Assembly (NCBI RefSeq): GCF_947507565.1
Contig: NC_089175.1
Location: 6,685,733-6,749,732, forward strand
DNA from: Oscarella lobularis
Lineage: Eukaryota; Porifera; Homoscleromorpha; Homosclerophorida; Oscarellidae
Direction: 5' to 3'
DNA length: 64,000 bases
This document shows positions 14,001 to 26,064 of the stretch, piece by piece. The notes under the pieces are model-generated. The model saw only the letters and a list, made by a program, of their open reading frames with translations, searched no databases and was not told the origin of the DNA. Position 1 is the first letter of the stretch. Every line of letters begins with the position of its first letter. A program made the position numbers and the translations under genes.

Positions 14001-17000
14001 CTTTATCTTCAGGGCCTTAGAATCAGAGTTTAGGCCCTCAACTTTATCTTCAGGCCCTTAGAATAAAAGTTTAGGCCCTCAACTTTATCTTCAGGCAATT
14101 AGAATCAAAGTTTAGTCTCTCAACTTTATCTTCAGGTCCTTAGAATCGGAGTTTAGGCCCTCAACTTTATCTTCAGGCCCTTAGAATCAAAGTTTATGCC
14201 CTCAACTTTATGTTTAGCTCATTAGAATCAAAGTTTAGACCCTCAAATTTGTCTTCAGGGCCTTAGAATGAGAGTTTAGGCCCTCAACTTTATCTTCAGG
14301 CCCTTAGAATCAAAGTCTAGGCCCTCAACTTTATCTTGAGGCCCTTAGAATAAAAGTTTAGGCCCTCAACTTTATCTTCAGGCTCTTAGAATCAAAGTTT
14401 AGGCCATCAACTTTATCTTCAGGTTCTTAGAATCAAAGTCTAGGCCCTCAACTTTATCTTCAGGTCCTTAGAATCAAAGTCTAGGCCCTCAACTTTGTCT
14501 TCAGGTCCTTAGAATCAGAGTTTTGGCTCTGAACTTTAACTTCAGACCCTTAGAATCAAAGTTTGGGCCTTCAAAGTTCTCTTCAGGGCCTTAGAATCAA
14601 AGTTTAGGCCCTCAACTTTATCTTCAGGTCCTTAGAATCAAAGTTTAGTCTCTCAACTTTATCTTCATGTCCTTAGAATCAAAGTTTAGGCCCTCAACTT
14701 TATCTTCAGGCTCTTAGAATCAAAGTTTAGGCCCTTAACTTTATCTTTAGGTCCTTAGAATCAGAGTTTTGACCCTTAACTTTAACTTCAGACCGTTAGA
14801 ATCAAAGTTTAGACCTTCAACTTTATCTTCAAGTTCTTAGAATCAGAGTTTTGGCCCTGAACTTGAACTTCAGACCCTTAGAATCAAAGTTTGGGCTTTC
14901 AAATTTCTCTTCAGGGCCTTAAAATCAAAGTTTAGGCCTTCAACTTTATCTTCAGGGCCTTAGAATCAAAGTCTAGGCCCTCAACTTTATCTTCAGGGCC
15001 TTAGAATCAGAGTTTAGGCCCTCAACTTTATCTTCAGGCGCTTAGAATCAATGTTTAGGCCCTCAACTTATCTTCAGGCCCTTAGAATCAAAGTTTTGGC
15101 CTTCAAATTTCTCTTCAGGGCCTTAGAATCAAAGTTTAGGCCTTCAACTTTATCTTCAGGGCCTTAGAATCAAAGTCTAGGCCCTCAACTTTACCTTCAG
15201 GGCCTTAGAATGAGAGTTTAGGCCCTCAACTTTATCTTCAAGCTCTTAGAATGAAAGTCTAGGCCCTCAACTTTATCTTCAGGTCCTTAGAATCAGAGTT
15301 TAGGCCCTCAACTTTATCTTCACGTTCTTAGAATCAATGTTTAGGCCCTCAACTTATCTTCAGGCCCTTAGAATCAAAGTTTAGGCCCTCAACTTTATCT
15401 TCAGGCTCTTAGAATCAAAGTTTAGGCCCTCAACTTTATCCTTAGGTCCTTAGAATCAAAGTCTACGCTCTCAACTTTCTCTTCAGAACCTTAAAATCGA
15501 AGTTTAGGCCCTCAACTTTATCTTCAGGGCCTTAGAATCAAGGTTTAGGCCCTCATCTTTATCTTCAGGGCCTTAGAATCGAAATTTATGCCCTCAACTT
15601 TTTCTTCAGGGCCTTAGAATCAATTTTTAGGCCCTCAACTTATCTTCAGGTCCTTAGAATCAAAGTTTAGGCCCTCAACTTTATCTTCAGGTTCTTAGAA
15701 TCAGAGTTTAGGCCCTCAACTTTATCTTCACGTTCTTAGAATCAATGTTTAGGCCCTCAACTTATCTTCAGGCCCTTAGAATCAAAGTTTAAGCCCTCAA
15801 CTTTATCTTCAGGCTCCTAGAATCAAAGTTTAGGCCCTCAACTTTATCTTTAGGTCCTTAGAATCAAAGTCTAGTCTCTCAACTTTCTCTTCAGAACCTT
15901 AAAATCGAAGTTTAGGCCCTCAACTTTATCTTCAGGGCCTTAGAATCAAAGTTTAGGCCCTCATCTTTATCTTCAGGGCCTTAGAATCGAAGTTTATGCC
16001 CTCAACTTTTTCTTCAGGGCCTTAGAATCAATTTTTAGGCCCTCAACTTTATCTTCAGGCCCTTAGAATCAAAGTTTAGGCCCTCAACTTTATCTTCAGG
16101 TCCCTAGAATCAAAGTTTAGGCCCTCAACTTTATCTTCAAATCCTTTGAATCAAAGTTTAGGTCCTCAACTTTATCTTCAGGTCCTTAGAATCAATGTTT
16201 AGTCTCTCAACTTAATCTTCGGGTCCTTAGAATCAAAGTTTAGGTCCTCAACTTTATCTTCAGGCTCTTAGAATCAAAGTTTAGGCCCTCAACTTTATCT
16301 TCAGGTCCTTAGAATCAGAGTTTTGGCCATGAACTTTATCTTCAGGCTCTTAGAATCAAAGTTTAGGCCCTCAACTTTATCTTCAGGTTCTTAGAAACAG
16401 AGTTTTGGCCCTGACCTTTATCTTCAGGCCCTTAGAATCAATGTTTGGGCCTTCAACTTTATCTTCAGGGTCTTAGAATCAAAGTTTAGGCCCTCATCTT
16501 TATCTTCAGCGTCTTAGAATCGAAGTTTATGCCCTCAACTTTATCTTCAGGGCCTTAGAATCAATTTTTAGGCCCTCAACTTATCTTCAGGTCCTTGGAA
16601 TCAAAGTTTAGGCCCTCAACTTTATCATCAGGTCCCTAGAATCAAAGTTTAGGCCCTCAACTTTATCTTCTAATCCTTAGAATCAAAGTTTAGGCCCTCA
16701 ACTTTATCTTCAGGTCCTTGGAATCAGAGTTTAGGCCCTCAACTTTATCTTCATGTCCTTAGAATCAGAGTTTTGACCCTAAACTTTAACTTCAGACCGT
16801 TAGAATCAAAGTTTATACCTTCAACTTTATCTTCAGGTTCTTAGAATCATAGTTTTGGCCCTGAACTTTAACTTCAGACCCTTAGAATCAAAGTTTGGGC
16901 CTTCAAATTTCTCTTCAGGGCCTTAGAATCAAAGTTTAGTCATTCAACTTTATCTTCAGGGCCTTAGAATCAAAGTCTAGGCCCTCAACTTTATCTTCAG

Positions 17001-17459
17001 GGCCTTAGAATCAGAGTTTAGGCCCTCAACTTTATCTTCAGGCCCTTAGAATCAAAGTCTAGGCCCTCAACTTTATCTTCAGGCGCTTAGAATGAAAGTT
17101 TAGGCCCTCAACTTTATCTTCAGGCTCTTAGAATCAAAGTTTAGGCCCTCAACTTTATCTTCAGGTCATTAGAATCAAAGTCTAATCCCTCAACTTTATC
17201 TTCAGGCGCTTAGAATGAAAGTTTAGGTCCTCAACTTTATCTTCAGGTCCTTAGAATCAAAGTCTAGGCCCTCAACTTTATCTTCAGGTCCTTAGAATCA
17301 GAGTTTTGGCTCTGAACTTTAACTTCAGACCCTTAGAATCAAAGTTTGGGCCTTCAAATTTCTCTTCAGGGCCTTAGAATCAAAGTTTAAGCCTTCAACT
17401 TTATCTTCAGGGCCTTAGAATCAAAGTCTAGGCCCTCAAGTTTATCTTCAGGGCCTTAG

Positions 17460-19560
17460 AATCAGAGTTTAGGCCCTCTACTTTATCTTCAGGTCCTTAG
17501 AATCAAAGTTTAGGCCCTCAACTTTATCTTCAGGCCCTTAGAATCAAAGTCTAGGCCCTCAACTTTATCTTCAGGCGCTTAGAATGAAAGTTTAGGCCCT
17601 CAACTTTATCTTCAGGTCCTTAGAATCAATGTTTAGGCGCTCAACTTATCTTCAGGCCCTTAGAATCAAAGTTTAGGCCCTCAACTTTATCTTCAGGCTC
17701 TTAGAATCAAAGTTTAGGCCATCAACTTTATCTTCAGGTCCTTGGAATCAAAGTTTAGGCCCTCAACTTTATCATCAGGTCCCTAGAATCAAAGTTTAGG
17801 CCCTCAACTTTATCTTCAAATCCTTAGAATCAAAGTTTAGGCCCTCAACTTTATCTTCAGGTCCTTAGAATCAGAGTTTAGGCCCTCAACTTTATCTTCA
17901 TGTCCTTAGAATCAGAGTTTTGACCCTGAACTTTAACTTCAGACCGTTAGAATCACAGTTTATACCTTCAACTTTATCTTCAGGTCCTTAGAATCAAAGT
18001 TTAGGACCTCAACTTTATCTTCAGGTCCTTAGAATCAAAGTTTAGTCTCTCAACTTTATCTTCAGGTTCTTAGAATCGGAGTTTAGGCCCTCAACTTTAT
18101 CTTCAGGCCCTTAGAATCAAATTTAGGCGTTCAACTTTATTGTCAGGGCCTTAGAATCAAAGTTTATGCCCTCAACTTTATGTTTAGCTCATTAGAATCA
18201 TAGACCCTCAAATTTATCTACAGGGCCTTAGAATCAGAGTTTAGGCCCTCAACTTTATCTTCAGGTCCTTAGAATCAGAGTTTAGGCCCTCAACTTTATC
18301 TTCATGTCCTTAGAATCAGCGTTTTGACCCTGAACTTTAACTTCAGACCGTTAGAATCAAAGTTTATAGCTTCAACTTTATCTTCAGGTTCTTAGAATCA
18401 TAGTTTTGGCCCTGATCTTTAACTTCAGACCCTTAGAATCAAAGTTTGGGCCTTCAAATTTCTCTTCAGGGCCTTAGAATCAAAGTTTAGGCCTTCAACT
18501 TTATCTTCAGGGCCTTAGAATCAAAGTCTAGGCCCTCAACTTTATCTTCAAGGCCTTAGAATCAGAGTTTAGGCCCTCAACTTTATCTTAAGCCCTTAGA
18601 ATCAAAGTCTAGGCCCTCAACTTTATCTTCAGGCGCTTAGAATGAAAGTGTAGGCCCTGAACTTTATCTTCAGGCTCTTAGAATCAAAGTTTAGGCCATC
18701 AACTTTATCTTCAGGTCCTTAGAATAAAAGTCTAGGCCTTCAACTTTATCTTCAGGTCCTTAGAATCAGAGTTTTGGCTCTGAACTTTAACTTCAGACCC
18801 TTAGAATCAAAGTTTGGGCCTTCAAATTTCTCTTCAGGGCCTTAGAATCAAAGTTTAGGCCTTCAACTTTATCTTCAGGGCCTTAGAATCTAAGTCTAGG
18901 CCCTCAAGTTTATCTTCAGGGCCTTAGAATCAGAGTTTAGGCCCTCTACTTTATCTTCAGGTCCTTAGAATCAAAGTTTAGGCCCTCAACTTTATCTTCA
19001 GGTCCTTAGAATCAAAGTTTAGTCTCTCAACTTTATCTTCAGGTCCTTAGAATCAAAGTTTAGGCCCTCAACTTTATCTTCAGGCCCTTAGAATCAAAGT
19101 CTAGGCCCTCAACTTTATCTTCAGGCGCTTAGAATGAAAGTTTAGGCCCTCAACTTTATCTTCAGGTCCTTAGAATCAATGTTTAGGCGCTCAACTTATC
19201 TTCAGGCCCTTAGAATCAAAGTTTAGGCCCTCAACTTTATCTTCAGGCTCTTAGAATCAAAGTTTAGGCCATCAACTTTATCTTCAGGTCCTTGGAATCA
19301 AAGTTTAGGCCCTCAACTTTATCATCAGGTCCCTAGAATCAAAGTTTAGGCCCTCAACTTTATCTTCAAATCCTTAGAATCAAAGTTTAGGCCCTCAACT
19401 TTATCTTCAGGTCCTTAGAATCAGAGTTTAGGCCCTCAACTTTATCTTCATGTCCTTAGAATCAGAGTTTTGACCCTGAACTTTAACTTCAGACCGTTAG
19501 AATCACAGTTTATACCTTCAACTTTATCTTCAGGTTCTTAGAATCATAGTTTTGGCCCTG
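17460..19560. repeat. about 1.5-kb duplication inside the satellite
   Basis: The variant GCCCTCTACT occurs at 17472 and 18941, and the block CTTGGAATCAAAG, CTTTATCATCAGG recurs at about 17740 and 19290. The offset changes from 1469 to about 1550, so one copy gained or lost two 41-bp units. It is a third local higher-order event in the same array. Confidence 0.65.
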
Positions 19561-20564
19561 AACTTTAACTTCAGACCCTTAGAATCAAAGTTTGGGCCTT
19601 CAAATTTCTCTTCAGGGCCTTAGAATCAAAGTCTAGGCCTTCAACTTTATCTTCAGGGCCTTAGAATCAAAGTCTAGGCCCTCAACTTTATCTTCAGGCG
19701 CTTAGAATAAAAGTTTAGGCCCTCAACTTTATCTTCAGGCTCTTAGAATCAAAGTTTAGGCCATCAACTTTATCTTCAGGTCCTTAGAATCAAAGTCTAG
19801 GCCCTCAACTTTATCTTCAGGTCCTTAGAATCAGAGTTTTGGCTCTGAACTTTAACTACAGACCCTTAGAATCAAAGTTTGGGCCTTCAAATTTCTCTTC
19901 AGGGCCTTAGAATCAAAGTTTAGGCCTTCAACTTTATCTTCAGGTCCTTGGAATCAAAGTTTAGGCCCTCAACTTTATCTTCAGGTCCCTAGAATCAAAG
20001 TTTAGGCCCTCAACTTTATCTTCAAATCCTTAGAATCAAAGTTTAGGCCCTCAACTTTATCTTCAGGTCCTTAGAATCAGAGTTTAGGCCCTCAACTTTA
20101 TCTTCAGGTCCTTAGAATCAAAGTTTAAGCCCTCAACTTTATCTTCAGGCTCTTAGAATAAAAGTTTAGGCCCTCAACTTTATCTTCAGGTCCTTAGAAT
20201 CAGAGTTTTGGCCATGAACTTTATCTTCAGGCTCTTAGAATCAAAGTTTAGGCCCTCAACTTTATCTTCAGGTCCTTAGAATCAGAGTTTTGGCCCTGAC
20301 CTTTATCTGCAGGCCTTTAGAATCAATGTTTGGGCCTTCAACTTTATCTTCAGGGTCTTAGAATTAGAGTTTAGGCCCTCAACTTTATCTTTAGCTCCTT
20401 AGAATCAAATTTTGGCCCTCAACTTTATCTTCAGGGCCTTAGAATCAAAGTTTAGGTCCTCAACTTTATCTTCAGGGCCTTAGAATCAAAGTTTAGGCCC
20501 TCAACTTTATCTTCAGGTCCTTAGAATGAAAGTTTAGGCTCTCAACTTTATCTTCAGGGCCTTA

Positions 20565-20700
20565 GCTAGCCCGTGTAAGTTCGCTGTAATTTATTACAGG
20601 AGAGACCCGTTGGCTAACCCCCTGTAATTTCGCTGTAATTTATTACAGGAGATACCCGTTGGCTAACCCCGTGTAATTTCGATGTAATTTTTGGGAGAAT
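20565..20700. repeat. about 48-bp tandem repeat with palindromic core
   Basis: Two and a half copies of a unit starting GCTAACCCC, at 20565, 20613 and 20662. Each full unit contains CTGTAATTTATTACAG, a perfect inverted repeat of 7-base arms around TT. It bridges the 41-bp satellite and the next minisatellite. No coding sequence seen. Confidence 0.8.
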
Positions 20701-21000
20701 TTGTGCTGGGACAATTTGTCCTGGGGACAATTTCTCCTGGGGCAATTTTTCCTGGGACAATTTGTCCTGGGGACAATTTGTCCTAAAGACAATTTGTCCT
20801 GGGACAATTTGTTCTGGGGACAATTTATCCAGGGACAATTTGTCCTGGGGACAATTTATCCTGGGACAATTTGTCCTGGGGACAAATTGTCCTTGGTCAA
20901 TTTGTCCTGGGGACAATTGGTCCTGGCACAATTTGTCCTGGGACAATTTGTCCTGGGACAATTTGTCCTGGGACAATTTGTCCTGGGGACAAATTGTCCC
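20700..21000. repeat. 15/16-bp minisatellite, GGACAATTTGTCCTG unit
   Basis: About 20 copies of a 13-16 base unit. Each carries GGACAATTTGTCC, with 6-base arms GGACAA and TTGTCC around one T. Because the unit is near self-complementary, open frames appear on both strands; these are artefacts. The array could fold into serial hairpins. Confidence 0.9.
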
Positions 21001-21256
21001 TCTTCCAATATTCGCGAAACCGCTCTGTACGTGTTGCCGTGCCATTCTATAGGCGTAGCAATGTGAAACTCCGATCGTTAATAGTTTATTTATGACGTCA
21101 CAATGTTAAACCATGTGAGGTCACGTGCTTATGTTAGCGCGCGCGTCTCGTTTCGAAGAAACACGGTTTCTGGCTCGTTTTCGACGATGCGAAGGTCCGA
21201 GCGACGTCAAAAGGTAAGTAGTAGATAGTTACGAAGCAGTTTAGAGCGTTCGTCGC
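21001..21256. other. unique spacer between two minisatellites
   Basis: About 255 bases of non-repetitive, CpG-containing sequence, with TGACGTCA at about 21092 and TCACGTG at about 21120. The CRE-like and E-box-like motifs might mark an old promoter, but no gene follows in either direction. No coding signal seen. Confidence 0.5.
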
Positions 21257-23815
21257 CCGCGGAGTACGTACACCGCTTGCCGGAATATATACACCGCCTG
21301 CCGGCGGAGTACTTACACCGCCTGCCAGAATATATACACCGCCTGCTGGCGGAGTACGTACACCGCCTGCGAGAATATATACACCGCCTGCCGGCGGAGT
21401 ACGTACACCGCCTGCCAGAATATATACACCGCCTGCCAAAATATCTACACCGCCTGCCGGAATATATACACCGCCTGCTGGCGGAGTAGGTACACTGCCT
21501 GCCAGAATATATACCCCGCCTGCCAAAATATCTACACCGCCTGCCGGAATATATACACCGCCTGCTGGTGGAGTACTTACACCGCCTGCCAGAATATCAA
21601 CACCGCCTGCTGGCGGAGTACGTGCACCGCTTGACGGAATATATGCACCGCCTGCTGGAGGAGTACGTACACCGCCTCCCAGAATATATACACCGCCTGC
21701 CGGAATATATACACCGCCTGCTGGCGTAGTACGTACACCGCTTGCCGGAAAATATACACCACCTGCTGGCTGAGTACTTACACCGCCTGCCAGAATATAT
21801 ACACCGCCTGCCTGAATATATACACCGCCTGCCGGAATATATACACCGCCTGCCGGCGGAGTACGTACCCCGCCTGCCAGAATATATACACCGCCTGCCG
21901 GCGGAGTACGTACACCGCCTGCCAGAATATCTACACCGCCTGCCGGCGGAGTACGTACACCGCCTGCCGGAATATATACACCGCCTGCCGGAATATATAC
22001 ACCGCCTGCTGGCGGAGTACGTACACCGCTTGCCGGAAAAAATACACCGCCTGCTGGCTGAGTACTTACACCGCCTGCCAGAATATATACACCGCCTGCC
22101 TGAATATATACGCCGCCTGCCGGAATATCTACGCCGCCTGCCGGCGGAGTACGTACACCGCCTGCGGGCAGAGTACGTACACCGCCTGCCAGAATATATA
22201 CACCGGCTGCCAGATTATATACACCGCCTGCCGGCGGAGTACGTACACCGCCTGCCGGCGGAGTACGTACACCGCCTGCCGGCGGAGTACGTACACCGCC
22301 TGCCAGAATATATACACCGCCTGCCGGCGGAGTACGTACACCGCCTGCGAGAATATATACACCGCCTGCCGGCGGAGTACGTACACCGCCTGCCAGAATA
22401 TATACACCGCCTGCCGGCGGAGTACGTACACCGCCTGCGAGAATATATACACCGCCTGCCGGCGGAGTACGTACACCGCCTGCCAGAATATATACACCGC
22501 CTGCCAGATTATATACACCGCCTGCCGGCGGAGTACGTACACCGCCTGCCAACGGAGTACGTATGCAGCTTGCCGGAATATCTACACCGCCTACCGGAAT
22601 ATATACACCGCCTGCTGGCGGAGTATTTACACCGCCTGCCAGAATATCTACACCGACTGCTGGCGGAGTACGTGCACCGCTTGACGGAATATATACACCG
22701 CCTGCTGAAGGAGTACGTACACCGCCTGCGAGAATATATACACCGCCAGCGGCCGAGTACGTACACCGCTTGCCGGAATATATACGCCGCCTGCCGGCGG
22801 AGTACGTACACCGCCTGCCAGAATATTTAACCGCCTGCAGGAATATATACACCGGCCGCTGGCGGAGTACTTACACCGCCTGCCAGAATATCTACACCGC
22901 CTGCCGGAATACACCGCCTGCCGGAATATATACACCGCCTCTGGCGGAGTACGTACACCGCCTGCCGGAATATATACACCGCCTGCCGGAATACACCGCC
23001 TGCCAGAATATCTACACCGCCTGCTGGCGGAGTACGTACACCGCCCGCCAGAATATCTACACCGCCTGCTGGCGGAGTACGTACACCGCTTTCCGGAATA
23101 TATACACCGCTTGCCGGAGTATATACACCGCCTGCTGGCGGAGTACGTACACCGCCTGCGAGAATATATAAAACCGCCTGCCGGCGGAGTACGTACACCG
23201 CCTGCCAGAATATAAACACCGCCTGCCGGCGGAGTACGTACACTGCCTGCCAGAATATATACACCGCCTGCCAAAATATCTACACCGCCTTGTGGAATAT
23301 ATTCACCGCCTGCTGGTGGAGTACGTTCACCGCCTGCCGGAATATCTACACCGCCTGCCGGAATACATACACCGCCTGCTGGCGGAGTACTTACACCGCC
23401 TGCCAGAATATCTACACCGCCTGCTGGCGGAGTACGTACACCGCTTTCCGGAATATATACACCGCCTGCCGGAATATATACACCGCCTGCTGGCGGAGTA
23501 GGTACACCGCCTGCCGGAATATATACACCGCCTGCCGGAATACACCGCCTGCCAGAATATCTACACCGCCCTCTGGCGGAGTACGTACACCGCTTGCCGG
23601 AATATATACACCGCCTGCCGGCGGAGTACGTACACCGCCTGCCGGCAGAGTACGTACACCGCCTGCCAGAATATATACACCGCCTACCAGATTATATACA
23701 CCGCCTGCCGGCGGAGTACGTACATCGACTGCCGGCGGAGTACGTACAATGCCTGCCGGCGGAGTACGTACGCAGCTTGCCGGAATATATACACCGCCTG
23801 CCGGCGGAGTACGTG
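21257..23815. repeat. mixed 21/24-bp minisatellite, about 115 units
   Basis: Two unit types alternate irregularly. Type A (21 bp) is AATATATACACCGCCTGCC(R)G-like; type B (24 bp) contains GGCGGAGTACGTACACCGCC. Both lengths are multiples of three and lack stops in several frames, so very long frames run on both strands, the longest 572 codons on the minus strand with the motif AGGVYI/AGGVRTPP. Codon use and composition follow the DNA repeat, there is no recognisable domain, and opposite-strand frames are equally open. I treat this as non-coding. The type B unit is an 18/20 self-complementary palindrome. Confidence 0.9.
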
Positions 23816-23926
23816 GTCAGAAAGTAAGATTTCGGCTCAGTCTTGAAGGTTCGAATTTTTAGTATTTATTTATGAATTTATCCTGGATGTTATTTTTCTC
23901 ATGTCAGCTTGCTGCATCAGGGTACG

Positions 23927-23932
23927 TTTATT
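23927..23932 (-). promoter_or_regulatory. polyadenylation signal of the 23977-25394 FReD gene
   Basis: AATAAA on the minus strand, about 45 bases past the stop codon. The same AATAAACGTACC context follows other family members (minus strand at 27614-27619, 33547-33552, 49064-49069 and 56153-56158), which supports a real 3' end. Confidence 0.6.
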
Positions 23933-23976
23933 TACCTCCAAACTCACACGGACAGGCAAGCACAGTGACAGAAAGG

Positions 23977-25394
23977 TTAGTCTCTTTCGTGCGGTTCATG
24001 CTTTTTTCTATATGTCATTTCGGAAAATGCCAAGGACGAATATTCTTTCCATGTATACCAAGTGATACGAGTCCAACGAGTACCTCTCCCATATGAACCA
24101 TTCAAGAAGTTACGAGAACAGACATTAAACCACCAACCACCTCCAGAAGAGGTACCACAGTGTCCACTCCACTTATCATTGTCTTGATCTTTCGTTGAAA
24201 ATTTTATCCCATTCGCGTTGTATGCTGCTCCAGACGCTGCAATTGAATCACCTGCTGTACCACTGTACCCACTAACGCTTAGCGTGTACTTGGAATTGGA
24301 GTTTCCTACATTGAAGCTACTGTACTTGGCATACGCACTGTTTCCTGAGTAGTCTTTCAATTCAATTCTTAATTCATTTGCTCTATTTACCAGCAAAAGC
24401 TGGTGAAGAGAAGTTAATCCAAGCCAGTAGTCTCCGCTATTATTGCCAAATCCTCTTTCGCATTCATTCCATCCACGATTAAAATCAACTGATCCATCTT
24501 TTCGTCTTTGAAAGACCGTCCATCCTCCGCCGTCAGTCTCCATGTCACAGTAGACAGGAATAAAGCCGATTCCGACAAAGGCAATTGTGAAGCTCCCACT
24601 GGAAAGATGGGGAGATCGTTTATGAAGACAAGAGCAATCACAGCCTTGCGAACTCAAAATAACTAAACATTTTTATTGTTCGATTTATAGTGGTCAATAC
24701 ATCGGAACCGTACCTCCAAGATTATCAAGTTGTATTTGCAGTTGTTCAATTTGCATGACACCAGGAGAACCTTGAATTCCTCGTTCACCTTTCTATTTTG
24801 AAAGACGTTCTTTACAACATCTGTTTTATTATTAGAACAGCACCTGTCCTTTGGGACCACGCTCCCCGTTGTGTCCTTTATCACCCTTTGGCCCAACGGG
24901 TCCTGTGACGCCAGAAAAACCTCGATTGCCTTTATCAGCTTTTGAGCCAGCCTTCCCAATCTTTCCCTTTTTGAAATAGTCAATTAGGATTTTGTATTTA
25001 CCTTTTTATTCTACAACTACCTCTAAACAGCTATATCCTCTTTCACCTTTATCACCTTTGAATCCCATTAGTCCTCTTTCTCCAGTAGGACCCTAAAACC
25101 ATCAATTGACGTATACCTATACCTATAGATCACTTTTCATAGCGACTACGTACCGCTCGTCCAACTGGACCAGGTGGTCCAAGTGGACCAATAGTGCCAG
25201 GTAAACCTTGAGGTCCTACAGGACCTGGCAATCCCTGAGGTCCAACGATGTGTTTATAATCACACGCAGTTGACGATGATGTCTAAGGCGCAGAAACAGA
25301 TTCTTTGGACCATAACATTGTGATGTATTCTTGCCTGAGAAGAGACCCTTGTCACAACGTAGAGCAGTAAGCAGGAAAGCAGCTGCGTTCTCAT
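23977..25394 (-). CDS. ficolin-like collagen/fibrinogen lectin, six exons, intact
   Basis: Predicted exons on the minus strand: 25394-25335, 25282-25154, 25092-25021, 24966-24844, 24792-24714 and 24662-23977. They sum to 1149 bases in one frame (382 aa). Exon 1 is a signal peptide (MRTQLLSCLLLYVV). Exon 2 has a Cys before the first Gly-X-Y triplet, where ficolins and collectins place an interchain disulphide. Exons 2-5 carry collagen triplets with one break (CLE) at the end of exon 3. The last exon is the FReD: CDCSCLHK, VYCDMETDGGGWTVFQRR, YAKYSSF, the calcium-site motif DQDND, and GGWWFNVCS. Family role: secreted oligomeric lectin binding acetylated or sulphated glycans on microbes. Odd points: CH of the binding region is CS, and intron 1 is GC-AG. 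Its 5' flank matches the CARD gene, not the other FReD genes. Exon borders are by eye. Confidence 0.82.
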
Positions 25395-25439
25395 TGTTTT
25401 ACTGTAAGTGGCTTGAATGAAAATTTTCTTTTCCTGTGA

Positions 25440-25975
25440 GCTTTTATGATAACTTGATGAAGAGTTTTCAGGCGAAGAGAAGATATGAGAATGATGATAC
25501 TTGGTACGCGTCGCTCCTTTTACCTTCAAGTTTCTATTTGCATGAAACAATGACGTCATTTGGCTTTCGGCATGCTCAACCTTTGTGCTCCGGCCTTTTG
25601 CTTGAGGGACTCTGCAGGGACTCGTGGTAGCCCCCGAATTCACCGTACGTCACACTGAAAGCGTTTCTTGTGCAATTGCCTACAATGCACTCGATAAAAT
25701 TAGTTCTATTCATGCATAGACGGTTTTCGATTGTTTTTTCATCGAAGAGAGGCGCGCGCGTCGAACGCTGTCTCTCGTCAAAGCACGATGAAAAGAGAGA
25801 AAACTGTAGCTAATGACGTTCCGAGAAAGACTTGCGCCAATGCCGAGGAATTAAAAGCAATGCTCGCAATGGAAGCTCTATAGCTCGCGCTAAATGCTGC
25901 GTTGTTTTGTAGCTAATCTATTTTAAGAATAGTACCGTGCAGGGCGTATAAGCCATGCAACGATCACTTCATGAG
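25440..25975 (-). promoter_or_regulatory. promoter/5' flank shared with the CARD gene
   Basis: This block aligns with 31860-32325. Shared landmarks include GATATGAGAATGAT, TTGGTACGCGTCGCTCCTTTTACC, CTTTCGGCATGCTC or a close form, a TGACGTCA CRE-type site (25551-25558 here; TGACGTCA again in the other copy at about 32067), CACACTGAA.GCGTTTCTT, and AGCTAATCTATTTTA. It starts about 50 bases upstream of the FReD start codon. ATTTGCATG, an octamer-like motif, also occurs. The distal part also contains GCGCGC and a TATAAG-like sequence (CGTATAAGCC). Confidence 0.6.
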
Positions 25976-26064
25976 CGTGCAGGCAGGCCCCAGCGACAGA
26001 AAAGTAAGTCTTTCTCATACTATTCATTTTTTTCTAAATTTCATTTCAGAAATGCCAAGGATAC

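Larger units (their letters stand above)
1..20560. repeat. 41-bp satellite array, about 500 copies
   Basis: The whole stretch is a head-to-tail array of a 41-bp unit, read as TTAGAATCAAAGTTTAGGCC followed by CTCAACTTTATCTTCAGGTCC. Most units differ by a few substitutions (for example GTCTAGG, GTTTTGG or CAAATCC variants) and some have 1-2 base deletions. No gene is visible inside. 41 is not a multiple of three and stop codons recur, so only spurious ORFs of about 64 codons appear. The array starts before the left edge of the window and ends sharply at about 20560. Typical of satellite DNA; centromeric or heterochromatic location cannot be judged from sequence alone. Confidence 0.97.

Noticed and set aside
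1-20560. CRISPR-like array
   Set aside because: Units are contiguous with no unique spacers, the context is eukaryotic, and there are no cas genes.
1-20560. Telomeric repeat, from TTAGG/TTTAGG in the unit
   Set aside because: The motif occurs once per 41 bp and is not in tandem.
20614-21095. Overlapping ORFs on both strands (CPGTICPG / SQDKLSQDKL repeats)
   Set aside because: Produced by the palindromic 15-bp minisatellite; no domain, start context or conservation.
21134-23862. Long Pro/Gly/Tyr-rich repeat proteins on both strands
   Set aside because: Frames follow the 21/24-bp DNA repeat and are open on both strands at once; kept only as a finding to test.
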